DNA of 64,000 nucleotides from contig VMTE01000013.1 in assembly GCA_013791775.1 (NCBI GenBank), positions 1 through 64,000 on the forward strand, given 5' to 3'. This DNA comes from Hyphomonas sp. (GTDB lineage Bacteria > Pseudomonadota > Alphaproteobacteria > Caulobacterales > Hyphomonadaceae). Positions 17,069 to 25,653 of this stretch are shown in pieces. Each line of letters starts with the position of its first letter. Within the stretch, counting starts at the first letter, position 1. The notes under the pieces were generated by a model, which saw nothing but the letters and a program-made list of their open reading frames with translations, searched no databases and had not been told where the DNA came from. Both the position numbers and the translations under genes were made by a program.

Positions 17069-17902
17069 GTGTCGATAATTGCCATGCTTGAGGGGTCGAC
17101 CGAAACGGACATCTCGACCACGCAATCTGCCCTTGCCATCGCCCAGCGCATGAATTTGCCGCTCATCGGCCTCTGCGCCCTGCCGGACCCGCAATCGGCC
17201 CTGATGGTGGTTTCAACGCCGGAGTCGGCGGGCATGTCTGCGGCTGCGGTCCAGAGCATCATCGAACTCCAGAAGGACATGCTCGCAAGAGCAGAAAGCG
17301 CCTTCCGCGATGTTGTCGGAACCGGCGCGCACGGGCTCGAATGCACGTTCCTGCACCAAGTCGGCACGGCCGAACATTCTGCGGCGAGCGCTGCAACGCT
17401 GGCCGAGGCTGTTGTGTTCCCGCGCAGCGCGGCCAAAGCGGGCGAGGCCCTGTCGATGGCATTCGATTATGTCATGATGGACGCGCGCCTGCCGGTCGTT
17501 CTGGCCGGGACGCAATCGTTCGAGCCGGGCCCGGTGATTGTCGGCTGGGACGGGTCGAACGCGGCATCCCGCGCGGTGCGCTTCCACACTCCGCTGATCC
17601 GGGCCTTCGGCGATGTGATCATCGCCCAGAACCGGAAGGACGCGGAACGTGACGGCGCGCGCCCCGGCATGGCAACGGATTCTCTCGAAGACTGGCTGAA
17701 GCGCAAGGGCGTCAAGGTCCGCACCGAAAGCCTGGACGGCGAAGTGGCGAGCGCTCTGCTGGCGCTGGCCGCGCGGACCGGTGCGACGATGATCATCGCC
17801 GGCGCCTATGGTCATTCGCGTCTCGGGGAACGCCTGTTTGGCGGCACCAGCCGGCGCCTGCTCGAAGCAGAAAACGCGCCTGCACTGGCCCTTGCTCGAT
17901 AA
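17069..17902 (+). CDS. Universal stress protein (UspA) family
   Basis: 277 residues. The C-terminal half is a clear Usp domain with an ATP-binding type motif, GAYGHSRLGERLFGGTSRRL, which fits Gly-X2-Gly-X9-Gly-(Ser/Thr), preceded by VIVGWDGSNAASRAVR. The N-terminal half is a more diverged Usp-like domain. AAGGAG at about 17055-17060 supports the GTG start at 17069. It follows the amino acid dehydrogenase by 77 bp. Confidence 0.85.
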   Translation: MSIIAMLEGSTETDISTTQSALAIAQRMNLPLIGLCALPDPQSALMVVSTPESAGMSAAAVQSIIELQKDMLARAESAFRDVVGTGAHGLECTFLHQVGTAEHSAASAATLAEAVVFPRSAAKAGEALSMAFDYVMMDARLPVVLAGTQSFEPGPVIVGWDGSNAASRAVRFHTPLIRAFGDVIIAQNRKDAERDGARPGMATDSLEDWLKRKGVKVRTESLDGEVASALLALAARTGATMIIAGAYGHSRLGERLFGGTSRRLLEAENAPALALAR

Positions 17903-17920
17903 TTATTCCGGAGACTGATC

Positions 17921-18289
17921 ATGTCGCTGCGCCGCATCACGCTTCAACTCGCAAGAAATCCCGGCCTGCCGGCCGGCGATCCCGAACAGGGGTACATTAT
18001 CATCGCGCCGCTGGACGCGGACGGGCATCTGGATGTCGAGGCCTGGAAAGCCGAGCGCAAGGCTTGCCGGGTGTACAGGTTTCATCCTGATCCGGCCGAA
18101 AAGGCCGACGGCTGGCTGACGCATCGCGGGCAGAATTGGCTGTTTCACTATGACGAAGAGTCCGAAGGCGACGACGAAGCTGCCTTCCGGTTTGGCGCGC
18201 ATGTGTTCCGGGAAGGCGAATACATCACCATCGACCATCCGGGCAGAAGCGCGTTGACCTACAAGGTGACGGACATCTCGCCGGTCTGA
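17921..18289 (+). CDS. Conserved hypothetical protein
   Basis: 122 residues, acidic in the middle (HYDEESEGDDEAAF), with no signal peptide or membrane segment. Features are MSLRRITLQLARNPGLPAGD at the start and a conserved-looking GQNWLFHYDEE. GGAG lies just before the ATG. It is 18 bp after the Usp gene and probably cotranscribed. No function is recognised. Confidence 0.65.
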   Translation: MSLRRITLQLARNPGLPAGDPEQGYIIIAPLDADGHLDVEAWKAERKACRVYRFHPDPAEKADGWLTHRGQNWLFHYDEESEGDDEAAFRFGAHVFREGEYITIDHPGRSALTYKVTDISPV

Positions 18290-18320
18290 TCCTTTCGCAA
18301 TTGTTAATCCGTTCACGGCA

Positions 18321-18357
18321 ATCATGGAGTCTGGGGAAAGCCGGCAGTATCCATGAT
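18321..18357. other. Inverted repeat ahead of the 18369 gene
   Basis: ATCATGGA at 18321-18328 and TCCATGAT at 18350-18357 are exact complements with a 21-bp spacer, ending 11 bp before the start codon. It could be an operator or an RNA hairpin covering the leader. No T-run follows. Confidence 0.4.
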
Positions 18358-18368
18358 GGAGTAGAACG

Positions 18369-18791
18369 ATGTACATGGACAAGATCATTGCCCCCCTCGT
18401 GATCGTTGTCAGTGCGTTTCTGTATTTCACGCACGACGCCGGCTTCAACTTCGAGCGTGCCAGCCCGGAGAAGCGGGTCGCGTTCGCCGAACGCCAGGCG
18501 AACCAGGCTGTCCGCAAGGGAAATTTCATCAAGCGCTCTGAACCGGGCGCAGTGAAGGTATCGCCGGATGGGCTGCACGTGCGGCTGAAGATCAAGGGCG
18601 ATCACGGCATCATGGAAAGCCGCCGCCGCGCGGACACCTTCCGGCAAGCGTGCAAGGGCTATCTCGATTCCTATCTGGATTCGCACGACATCGTGCTTGG
18701 CCTCGAATTCTATGCCGAATCCGGCGCGATGGCAGGGACGCTGACGCTGGCGCCCGCTGTTTGCGAACGAACTGTCGCGATGGCGCACTGA
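18369..18791 (+). CDS. Hypothetical membrane-anchored protein
   Basis: 140 residues with one N-terminal hydrophobic segment (IIAPLVIVVSAFLYF) followed by a basic periplasmic or cytoplasmic domain. It contains two cysteines (FRQACKGYL and APAVCERT). GGAG at about 18358-18361 supports the ATG. No family is recognised. A 37-bp inverted repeat lies directly upstream. Confidence 0.6.
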   Translation: MYMDKIIAPLVIVVSAFLYFTHDAGFNFERASPEKRVAFAERQANQAVRKGNFIKRSEPGAVKVSPDGLHVRLKIKGDHGIMESRRRADTFRQACKGYLDSYLDSHDIVLGLEFYAESGAMAGTLTLAPAVCERTVAMAH

Positions 18792-18862
18792 CTGAACGTC
18801 ATCCGTTCCGGGTTGGCTGGCCGAACCCTGTCAGGTTGCTGATACAGATTGCGCCCGAAGCA

Positions 18863-20017
18863 CTAGTTCCAGGGATTGAACCGGCGCGGTGAGCCGGGTT
18901 CAGGCGCGCGCGGCGCCGTCTCGCCCGGCAGGTCATCCGGGCCGGCTTGCGGCGCTGGCGGCGGATAGGGCTCAGCCGAGACCGCCTCTTCGAAATTCTC
19001 CGGCAGCGATTCCGGCAGGTCGAGCGTGCCATCAATCACAACCCGCTTCGGCGCCTCGGACGGTACGTCCGATTTCACCTCAACCTGCGGCTTGGGTTCG
19101 GGCGGGCCCGGGCGCGTCGTCGCGCCCAGTCCAAAGCCGAAGGGAATGGACGACAGCGAAATGGGCTGTGACAGCGTCGGCGGTGAGGCAGGTGGCTCTG
19201 GAGCCGGAGCGGGTTCCGGTTCGGGCGCGGCTTCGGCGGCGGCTGGCTCCGGCACGGACTCCAGCTCGGGCTCCGGCACTGGCGCAGACGGCGCGACCGA
19301 TTCGTGGGTCTCAAAGGCGCCGAAAGTCCCGAATGAGCCAGGCTCTTCTTCGAGCGGCGCCACTTCTACGGACTCGGCGGGCTCTTCAATTATCATCGCA
19401 CGCTCCGGTTCGGCCGGAGGCTCGGGCGCAAACGGCACGGCGGGCTCGGCCACGACCTCCGCAACCGGTTGCGGCGCCGGCTCGGGGGCCATGTCTTCGG
19501 CCGATTCTATTTCAGGGGCGGCGGTGGGGCCGCCGTTGATCTGGTCCGCCAGCGTGGCGACGGCGGCCGTGATCTCGGTTTCGCTTTCGATCGACGCCGT
19601 TTCGTCTGTGGTGGGATCCGGCTGGTCGAGAACGGCTGCCAGAGGGGCGGCGGGTTCAGCTTTTGCCGGCTCGGGCTCATTCTCGACGGCGTCGAGACCC
19701 GCCAGCAGGGTGCGAATGGCCTTCTCGGTGCCGCGGGCGTGGCGGCCGGCCTCGCGGTACAGCTCTGCGATGAATTTCGAATAGGGGCGCCCGTGCGAAT
19801 CGACTTCGTCGGCAAACTCTTCCGGAAGGCAGGTTTCGATTTCGCGGCCCAGCGCATCGGTCAGCAACACGGCATGCGGCTCCGGCGTCAGGACCACACG
19901 GTAGCCTTCCGTATCGTGGACAACCGTACCGTTCTCGCCCTCGGTCCAGGTCACGCGCTGCTTGCGCGTCATGTCGCTCAGCTTGTCGATGAGGCGCTTG
20001 GTAGAGGGATGCAGCAT
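18863..20017 (-). CDS. Pro/Ala/Glu-rich hypothetical protein
   Basis: 384 residues. The first 110 form an ordered-looking domain (MLHPSTKRLIDKLSDMTRKQ, then a stretch with EGYRVVLTPEPHAVLLTDA and SKFIAELYREAGRHARGTE). The rest is a low-complexity region dominated by Pro, Ala and Glu with short repeats such as EPEPAPAPEPP. There is no signal peptide. The composition suggests a disordered spacer or scaffold. Function is unknown. Confidence 0.65.
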   Translation of the reverse strand: MLHPSTKRLIDKLSDMTRKQRVTWTEGENGTVVHDTEGYRVVLTPEPHAVLLTDALGREIETCLPEEFADEVDSHGRPYSKFIAELYREAGRHARGTEKAIRTLLAGLDAVENEPEPAKAEPAAPLAAVLDQPDPTTDETASIESETEITAAVATLADQINGGPTAAPEIESAEDMAPEPAPQPVAEVVAEPAVPFAPEPPAEPERAMIIEEPAESVEVAPLEEEPGSFGTFGAFETHESVAPSAPVPEPELESVPEPAAAEAAPEPEPAPAPEPPASPPTLSQPISLSSIPFGFGLGATTRPGPPEPKPQVEVKSDVPSEAPKRVVIDGTLDLPESLPENFEEAVSAEPYPPPAPQAGPDDLPGETAPRAPEPGSPRRFNPWN

Positions 20018-20148
20018 TGCGGGCCAGCTTTCCTATCGTCGTCCGATCATGAATTGGCCGTCAGGTTAGCCCGCCCGGCGCGAAGTTTCAAACCTCCCGG
20101 CCAGTTTCCTGTTGGCGGCGCCACCCGGCGTCCTGATTCGGTGGTGCA

Positions 20149-21309
20149 TCAGGGCGTGGGGGGCAGGTATCTGAGCTCTGTCAGGAGCGCCGCCGCATCG
20201 GGCGCGCCGTCGCTCCCCGAGGCGTAGACCCTGACAAACGCTGCCGGGGCGGCCGGATCCGGACAGGCGAGCAGCCCCGGCTTTCCGGGTTCGGCGATGC
20301 AGGCGGCCCGCGCAGTTTCGGAAAGCGCGCCCAATGGGGTTTCGCCGATTGTTTCGCCGGCAGGGCCGCGCACGGCTGCGTCGCGCGTGCTTACGCGGGC
20401 GATGTAGCCGCGCGTCCAGTCCGGCTCGACGATGAAGCGGGCATCCTCGCTGCCTTTGGGACGCACTTCAAATGCGGCGGCGTCCGAGCCTGCGCCGGTT
20501 GCCGCGATGACGTTGTAGCCCGGGAAAGCCGCTTCGACGGCCCGGAGGGTGAAGGGAGTGGCTTGTTTCAGGTCACCGATTCCGTCCGGGCCGATCACGA
20601 GCAGCGCGGCCTGGCGCACCTCGCCTTTGACGCGGGCAACGTCGCGCAGGAAGTCCTTCACGGGTTCGCCACCCGCGACCGACAGGTCTGTGCGAAATCC
20701 GCGCACGGCGCCGTCCGGCGAGACCAGAAGGTAGCTCGGTGTCCAGCTGATCTTCAGCGTCTCGCGCAGGCTGCCGTCGAGATCCAGCGCGGTCGGAAGA
20801 CGGTAGCCGGCGGTTTCAAAGTAAGCCTCGAGCGAGCCGTACTTGCCCCACATCTCCTCCGGCGTCGCCCGCGCGGCGCTGGCGGGTACATGGATCGAGA
20901 TGAAGTCGAGGTGTGGATCCTGAGCGATGGCGCGCTCGAGCGCGGCAACGTAGGGGCCGTCCGCGATGCAGTCGCTGCACCAGGCGCCCCAGATGTCGAT
21001 CACGGTCCATTGCGAGAGCCCGGCTGAGTCGAAGACGCCGCCGTCGGCGAGCGGCGCCTTGAAATCCGGCAGCTTTTGTCCGAGCAGGGCATAGGTGAAG
21101 GGACGGCCTTCGGCGTCGCGGAAGACGCCGTCGCCCTCGGTGTCAGCCGCGCCTTCCGGGACAGATGCGTTCCCGGTGAGAAAGGCGGTGGCCTCGACCA
21201 CCGGGGCGGCCCCGGCCGCGGGTGCTTCGGCGGGCTCGCCCGTTTGAGGTGCACCGCACGCAGCCAGCCAAGCAAGGGCCGCGAGGCCTGGAATCATGCG
21301 CTTGATCAT
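20149..21309 (-). CDS. TlpA/thioredoxin-like lipoprotein
   Basis: About 386 residues starting MIKRMIPGLAALAWLAACGA, a lipoprotein signal with lipobox LAAC. A thioredoxin fold follows, with WGAWCSDC as the active-site CxxC (after QWTVIDI), FISIHVPASAARATPEEMWG and the cis-Pro motif SWTPSYLLVSPDG. The C-terminal 170 residues are of unknown type. It is likely a periplasmic thiol-disulfide reductase. The ATG at 21309 is chosen over an upstream in-frame start because the signal peptide begins there. Confidence 0.75.
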   Translation of the reverse strand: MIKRMIPGLAALAWLAACGAPQTGEPAEAPAAGAAPVVEATAFLTGNASVPEGAADTEGDGVFRDAEGRPFTYALLGQKLPDFKAPLADGGVFDSAGLSQWTVIDIWGAWCSDCIADGPYVAALERAIAQDPHLDFISIHVPASAARATPEEMWGKYGSLEAYFETAGYRLPTALDLDGSLRETLKISWTPSYLLVSPDGAVRGFRTDLSVAGGEPVKDFLRDVARVKGEVRQAALLVIGPDGIGDLKQATPFTLRAVEAAFPGYNVIAATGAGSDAAAFEVRPKGSEDARFIVEPDWTRGYIARVSTRDAAVRGPAGETIGETPLGALSETARAACIAEPGKPGLLACPDPAAPAAFVRVYASGSDGAPDAAALLTELRYLPPTP

Positions 21310-21387
21310 GGGGGTGGCTCCAGCTGTCAGACTCTTTAGTGCCACGATCCGGCGGCGCGAAGAAGGCGGTTGGCCTTCACGGTCGCA

Positions 21388-21416
21388 TAAGAAAAGGGCG
21401 ACCCATGGGGCCGCCC
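21388..21416 (-). terminator. Rho-independent terminator after the thiolase gene
   Basis: Read on the minus strand, a GGGCG/CGCCC stem with an inner CCC/GGG pair is followed by TTTTCTTAT. It starts about 30 bp after the thiolase stop. Confidence 0.75.
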
Positions 21417-21446
21417 TCTCCGGTCGTTCAGAGGCCGTGTGGGTGA

Positions 21447-22655
21447 TCAGTTGTAGATTTCGAACAGGCCGGCTGCGCCCATGCCGCCGCCGATGCACAT
21501 GGTGACAACGCCCCACTTCGCCTTGCGGCGCTGACCTTCCATGAGGATCGAGCCCGTGCAGCGTGCGCCGGTCATGCCGAAGGGGTGACCGATCGAGATG
21601 GCGCCGCCGTTGACGTTGTATTTCTCGGGGTCAATGCCGAGACGGTCGCGCGAGTAGAGGCACTGCGACGCAAAGGCTTCGTTGAGTTCCCAGAGGTCGA
21701 TGTCGCTGACTTTCAGGCCGTGACGCTCAAGCAAGCGCGGCACCGCGAAGACAGGGCCGATCCCCATTTCGTCCGGATCGCAACCGGCGACGTTGAAGCC
21801 GGCAAAACGGCCGAGCGGTTTCAGGCCGCGCTTGGCGGCTTCCTTGGCTTCCATCAGAACGACGGCGGCGGAGCCGTCCGACAGCTGCGACGCGTTGCCG
21901 GCGGTGACGTACTTGCCTTCTTTCACGACCTGGCCGCCCGAGAAGACGGGTTTCAGGCCGGCCAGGCTTTCATAGGTCGTGCCGGGACGGTTGCAGTCAT
22001 CCCTGTCCGCCATGACCTCCTGGTAGGTTTCTTCACCGGTTTCCTTGTTCACCAGTTTCATGCGGGCCTTCAGCGGCACGATTTCCTGCGCCATGTAGCC
22101 TTTCTGCTGGAACTCGGCCGTGCGGCGCTGGCTCTCGGCGGAGAACTGGTCCTGGTATTCGCGGCTGATTTTGTAACGCTCGGCGACGATCTCGGCGGTT
22201 TCGATCATCGTCATCCAGATCGCCGGCCAGGTCTTGGCGAGTTCCGGTTCGAAGTAACGGTGGCGGTTGGTCTGGCCCGAACCCTGGACGAGACTGATGC
22301 TTTCAACGCCGCCGCCGACTGTGACCGTTGCGCCTTCGTGGATGATCGTGTGAGCCGCGTTGGCGATGGCCTGCAAACCGGACGAGCAGAAACGGTTGAT
22401 CGTGGCGCCCGACGTGGTCGAGGGACATCCGGCGGCGAGGGCGGCGTTGCGGGCAACGTTGTGGCCCGTGGCCCCTTCGGGTGCAGCGCAGCCGAGGAAC
22501 ACGTCTTCGACCGCTGCGGCCTCGACACCGGCGCGCTCCAGGGCGCCCTTGATGGCATGGCCAGCCATGGTGATCCCGTGGGTGTCATTGAGTGCGCCGC
22601 GACCGGCTTTGGTCAGGGCAGTACGGGCAGTTGAGACGATGACGGCTTCGCGCAT
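21447..22655 (-). CDS. Acetyl-CoA acyltransferase (thiolase)
   Basis: 402-residue thiolase catalysing the CoA-dependent cleavage or condensation of acyl-CoAs. The nucleophile is Cys90 in [14 protein letters not shown]. The other catalytic motifs are [16 protein letters not shown] (His) and [15 protein letters not shown] (second Cys). It starts [20 protein letters not shown], the usual thiolase N-terminus. It probably serves fatty acid beta-oxidation with the acyl-CoA dehydrogenase and acyl-CoA ligase of this window. A hairpin terminator follows. Confidence 0.9.
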   Translation of the reverse strand: MREAVIVSTARTALTKAGRGALNDTHGITMAGHAIKGALERAGVEAAAVEDVFLGCAAPEGATGHNVARNAALAAGCPSTTSGATINRFCSSGLQAIANAAHTIIHEGATVTVGGGVESISLVQGSGQTNRHRYFEPELAKTWPAIWMTMIETAEIVAERYKISREYQDQFSAESQRRTAEFQQKGYMAQEIVPLKARMKLVNKETGEETYQEVMADRDDCNRPGTTYESLAGLKPVFSGGQVVKEGKYVTAGNASQLSDGSAAVVLMEAKEAAKRGLKPLGRFAGFNVAGCDPDEMGIGPVFAVPRLLERHGLKVSDIDLWELNEAFASQCLYSRDRLGIDPEKYNVNGGAISIGHPFGMTGARCTGSILMEGQRRKAKWGVVTMCIGGGMGAAGLFEIYN

Positions 22656-22756
22656 GGCTTCCTCCGGGAATGATTGGCGTTTCGTTGCGGCGCACCCTAA
22701 CCAGCGCGCCCGGGCAGCGCCAGACTTCCCTTAACGTCAACGGAGCCTTTCACATG

Positions 22757-22787
22757 AAAAAAACCCGCCCGGCGGAACCGGGCGGGT
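22757..22787 (-). terminator. Rho-independent terminator of pckA
   Basis: On the minus strand, ACCCGCCCGG and CCGGGCGGGT form a perfect 10-bp stem with a 5-base loop, followed by seven T. It lies 25 bp after the pckA stop. Confidence 0.92.
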
Positions 22788-22811
22788 TCAATCTGGTCGA
22801 GTGTCGCCGGA

Positions 22812-24404
22812 TCAGGCGGTGATTTTGGCCTTCGGGGCAGCGGCTTTCACGGCGTCGTCCACATAGGCTTCGAACTTCTTGAAGTTCTCGACGAACATAT
22901 CGGCGAGTTTCGCTGCTTGCGCGTCGTAGGCAGCGGGATCGGCCCAGGTCGAGCGCGGGTCGAGGATTTTGGAATCAACACCGGCGACAGCGGCCGGCAC
23001 CATGAAGCCGAACGTGTCGTCCTTGCGGAACTGAACCGTATTCAGCGAACCATCAAGCGCCGCATTCAGGAGGGCGCGGGTCGCCTTGATCGGCATGCGG
23101 TTGCCCTGGCCGTAGGGGCCGCTCGTCCAGCCGGTCGAGACCAGCCAGCAATCGACATTATACTTGGCGATCAGGCGGCGAAGCAGGTTGCCGTACTCGG
23201 ACGGGTGGCGCGGCATGAACGGGCCGCCGAAGCAGGTGGAGAAGGTGGCCGAAGGTTCGGTCACGCCCTTTTCCGTGCCCGCAACGCGCGCGGTGTAGCC
23301 CGAAAGGAAGTGATACATGGCCTGGGCCGGTGTCAGCTTCGCGATCGGCGGCATGATGCCGTAGGCGTCGGCGGTCAGCATGATGAGGTTTTTGGGCTGG
23401 CCGCAACGCCCGGTCAGCGAGGCGTTCGGGATCGCCTCGATCGGGTAGGCGCCGCGCGAATTCTCGGCGAGGACTGCGGAGTCGAGGTCCAGCTCACGGG
23501 TGGTGGCATCCATCACCACGTTCTCGAGCACGGTGCCCCATTGTTTCGTCGTGGCGTAGATTTCAGGCTCGGCGTCGGCCGACAGCTTGATCATCTTGGC
23601 GTAGCAGCCGCCTTCGAAGTTGAAGAGGCCGTTCTCCGACCAGCCGTGCTCATCATCGCCGATCAGTGTGCGCGAGGCATCCGCCGAGAGGGTCGTCTTG
23701 CCGGTGCCCGAGAGGCCGAAGAAGATCGCTGCGTCGTCCTTGTCGCTCGTGTTGACCGAGCAGTGCATGGGCATGACGCCTTGCGGGGGGAGCAGATAGT
23801 TCAGGATCGTGAAGACCGATTTCTTGATTTCACCCGCGTAGGACGTGCCGCCGATGAGGACGAGGCGCTTGGCGAAGTTGACGGCAATCACGGTTTCAGA
23901 GCGCGTACCATGCTTCGCGGGATCCGCGCGGAAGCTGGGGCAGCTAATGATCGTGAACTCGGTCTTGAAGCCAGCCAGTTCATCCGTAGTCGGAAGACGC
24001 AGGAGGTGGCGGATGAACAACGAGTGCCATGCGAATTCGGAAACCACGGTCACGGGCAGGCGGTAGTCGAGGTCAGCGCCGCCGAACAGATCCTGCGAAT
24101 ACATGTCCTGCTTGGCCATGTGGGCTTTGAAGTCCGTCCACAGAGCATCGAAATGGGCCGGCGTCATCGGGGAATTGTTGTCCCACCAGACGGCGTTCTC
24201 GGTCAGTGCGTCGCGTACCGTGAACTTGTCCTTTGCCGAGCGGCCCGTGTGTTGCCCGGTTTCGACAACCAGGGCTCCGCCTTTGGCGACGCGCGCTTCG
24301 CCGGCGGCGACAGCGGTTTCGTAAAGACGGGCTTCATTCCAGTTCTTGCGGATTGATTTCGGGCGAACGCCCAGCTCGGCAAGTATTGCTACGGTATCGC
24401 TCAT
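22812..24404 (-). CDS. pckA: Phosphoenolpyruvate carboxykinase (ATP)
   Basis: About 530 residues, the family length. It converts oxaloacetate and ATP to phosphoenolpyruvate in gluconeogenesis. The P-loop is in [20 protein letters not shown], followed by IGDDEHGW with the metal-binding acids. The PFIRHLL-type region appears as [17 protein letters not shown]. The ATG at 24404 gives the usual N-terminus ([15 protein letters not shown]) and is preceded by an AGGGTGAC stretch. A terminator follows at 22757-22787. Confidence 0.95.
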   Translation of the reverse strand: MSDTVAILAELGVRPKSIRKNWNEARLYETAVAAGEARVAKGGALVVETGQHTGRSAKDKFTVRDALTENAVWWDNNSPMTPAHFDALWTDFKAHMAKQDMYSQDLFGGADLDYRLPVTVVSEFAWHSLFIRHLLRLPTTDELAGFKTEFTIISCPSFRADPAKHGTRSETVIAVNFAKRLVLIGGTSYAGEIKKSVFTILNYLLPPQGVMPMHCSVNTSDKDDAAIFFGLSGTGKTTLSADASRTLIGDDEHGWSENGLFNFEGGCYAKMIKLSADAEPEIYATTKQWGTVLENVVMDATTRELDLDSAVLAENSRGAYPIEAIPNASLTGRCGQPKNLIMLTADAYGIMPPIAKLTPAQAMYHFLSGYTARVAGTEKGVTEPSATFSTCFGGPFMPRHPSEYGNLLRRLIAKYNVDCWLVSTGWTSGPYGQGNRMPIKATRALLNAALDGSLNTVQFRKDDTFGFMVPAAVAGVDSKILDPRSTWADPAAYDAQAAKLADMFVENFKKFEAYVDDAVKAAAPKAKITA

Positions 24405-24460
24405 GTCACCCTCGATTTTTTGCGATTCTAACAGGCCGCCCCCGGCCTCAACACCATGCG

Positions 24461-24490
24461 CCATTAGCGCGTCAGATGGCATTTTTGCAA
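24461..24490 (-). promoter_or_regulatory. Possible promoter of pckA
   Basis: On the minus strand, TTGCAA (24485-24490) and TAATGG (24461-24466) are 18 bp apart, about 55 bp before the pckA start. This is a pattern match of moderate quality only. Confidence 0.25.
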
Positions 24491-24586
24491 CATCCGTGCC
24501 GCTGATCGGGTGCCCGGTTCGCCTAAAATTTGTGCCGCAGATTCTGCAGAAATGTGATGTCCCACGTTGTCACAAACGCGAATTAA

Positions 24587-25006
24587 TCATTGTGCAGTGC
24601 ACGTTGTGCCGAGAGCGGACAAATAGCATTTCACAGGCGTCGTGAGATTCGCCGGAAGCGCATGGAGATCGAACCAGCCCCATCCGCCGTGCTTCTCCGG
24701 CTCCACGTTCCGGGGCTCGCCGGAAACGATGCGCGCTTCGTAGACCGGTGCAATCCAGTGGCGGCCGTCGCCGGCATCGATCGTCTCCGCGATGCAGGCG
24801 AGATGCAGGATCTCGATCTCGATTCCTAGTTCTTCGGCAATCTCGCGCCGCGCGGTTTGCATGGCCGGCTCGCCGAAGTCGATCTTGCCGCCGGGCAGGC
24901 CCCAGGCACCAGCTTCCGGTTCCCGCAAGCGCTGGATCAGGAGAAGCCGGCCTTCGCCGTCGCGGATCGCGGCGCCGCATCCGGCTTCGGGTCTGGGCGT
25001 ATTCAT
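24587..25006 (-). CDS. NUDIX hydrolase
   Basis: 139 residues. The Nudix box is complete: GGKIDFGEPAMQTARREIAE followed by ELGI, with the conserved Gly, Glu, REXXEE and Gly. GLPGG precedes it. Such enzymes hydrolyse nucleoside diphosphate derivatives. The substrate is unknown, although GRLLLIQRLREPEAGAW resembles the ADP-ribose/nucleotide sanitising group. The ATG at 25006 is the sensible start, because the upstream extension runs through the terminator of the preceding gene. Confidence 0.85.
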   Translation of the reverse strand: MNTPRPEAGCGAAIRDGEGRLLLIQRLREPEAGAWGLPGGKIDFGEPAMQTARREIAEELGIEIEILHLACIAETIDAGDGRHWIAPVYEARIVSGEPRNVEPEKHGGWGWFDLHALPANLTTPVKCYLSALGTTCTAQ

Positions 25007-25048
25007 GCTGTCTTTCTCCGGGCTAGCAGCGACAGACCGGGTGGTAAC

Positions 25049-25081
25049 AAAAAAGGCCGCCAAGGCGATACCTTGGCGGCC
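25049..25081 (-). terminator. Rho-independent terminator of the small secreted protein gene
   Basis: On the minus strand a perfect 11-bp stem, GGCCGCCAAGG with CCTTGGCGGCC and a 5-base loop, is followed by six T. It isolates the Nudix gene from the gene upstream of it. Confidence 0.93.
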
Positions 25082-25110
25082 CGAGGAGAGGCTTGGAGAG
25101 AGATCGAAGC

Positions 25111-25410
25111 TTATTTCCTGGCGGCGGTGTTGCACTCAGTGAGTTGCTCGGCCGTCAGCTCGGATTTCGTGTTGCGCAGGGCGGACAGCTCGCCGACTTC
25201 TTTCGCGATCTTCTTGCAGATGCGAACGGTCGGGGCCTTGCGGTCCAGTTCGGCGGTGCAGGTCGTGCCTTCGCAGGACCAGACGACGCTTTCGGCAACG
25301 ACGCGTTTTTCCGAAACCGGGTTCACGGTCTCGAAGGTGTAGGAGTTGCTGGCAAAAGCCGGAGCGGCAAGGGCCGTGAAAGCGGCGGCGGCGATGATAG
25401 AACGGAGCAT
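25111..25410 (-). CDS. Small secreted conserved protein
   Basis: 99 residues with a signal peptide (MLRSIIAAAAFTALAAPAFA). The mature protein has four cysteines in the pattern WSCEGTTCTAELDRK, then ICKKIAKEVG and LTECNTAAR, probably forming two disulfides in the periplasm. The pattern is shared with small periplasmic proteins of related alphaproteobacteria. No function is known to me. It has a good predicted promoter upstream and its own terminator, so it is a monocistronic unit. Confidence 0.75.
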   Translation of the reverse strand: MLRSIIAAAAFTALAAPAFASNSYTFETVNPVSEKRVVAESVVWSCEGTTCTAELDRKAPTVRICKKIAKEVGELSALRNTKSELTAEQLTECNTAARK

Positions 25411-25474
25411 GGGAGGGTGCCTTTCGTTCGGGGTTGAAGCTGCATTCGGTGGTCAGGTTGTGAACCTGCAATGT

Positions 25475-25503
25475 TGATTATCGAACGCTGAACATTTGGT
25501 CAA
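25475..25503 (-). promoter_or_regulatory. Predicted promoter of the small secreted protein gene
   Basis: On the minus strand, TTGACC (25498-25503) and TAATCA (25475-25480) are separated by exactly 17 bp, about 65 bp ahead of the 25410 start codon. The hexamers are close to the sigma-70 consensus. The element lies inside the palindrome at 25486-25513. Confidence 0.5.
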
Positions 25504-25513
25504 GCGTTCAGCG
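25486..25513. promoter_or_regulatory. Palindromic operator between divergent genes
   Basis: CGCTGAAC at 25486-25493 and GTTCAGCG at 25506-25513 are exact complements around a partly symmetric centre with TTG and CAA. In all, 22 of 28 positions are symmetric. It overlaps the -35 region of the minus-strand promoter and lies about 140 bp ahead of the acyl-CoA dehydrogenase start. This is the size and shape of a TetR-family or similar dimer site. No such regulator is encoded nearby. Confidence 0.55.
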
Positions 25514-25653
25514 AGCGCAATATGGAATTATCGGAGAACGGGTCGTTCCGTTTATGGCGCGCGTTGGAAGCGCTTGCCCCGGCGGCACAAATTGCCGCGT
25601 CGCGGGACCGGCGTATGGTGATCGGAAGCGCCATAAAAAACGGGAGACACGCC

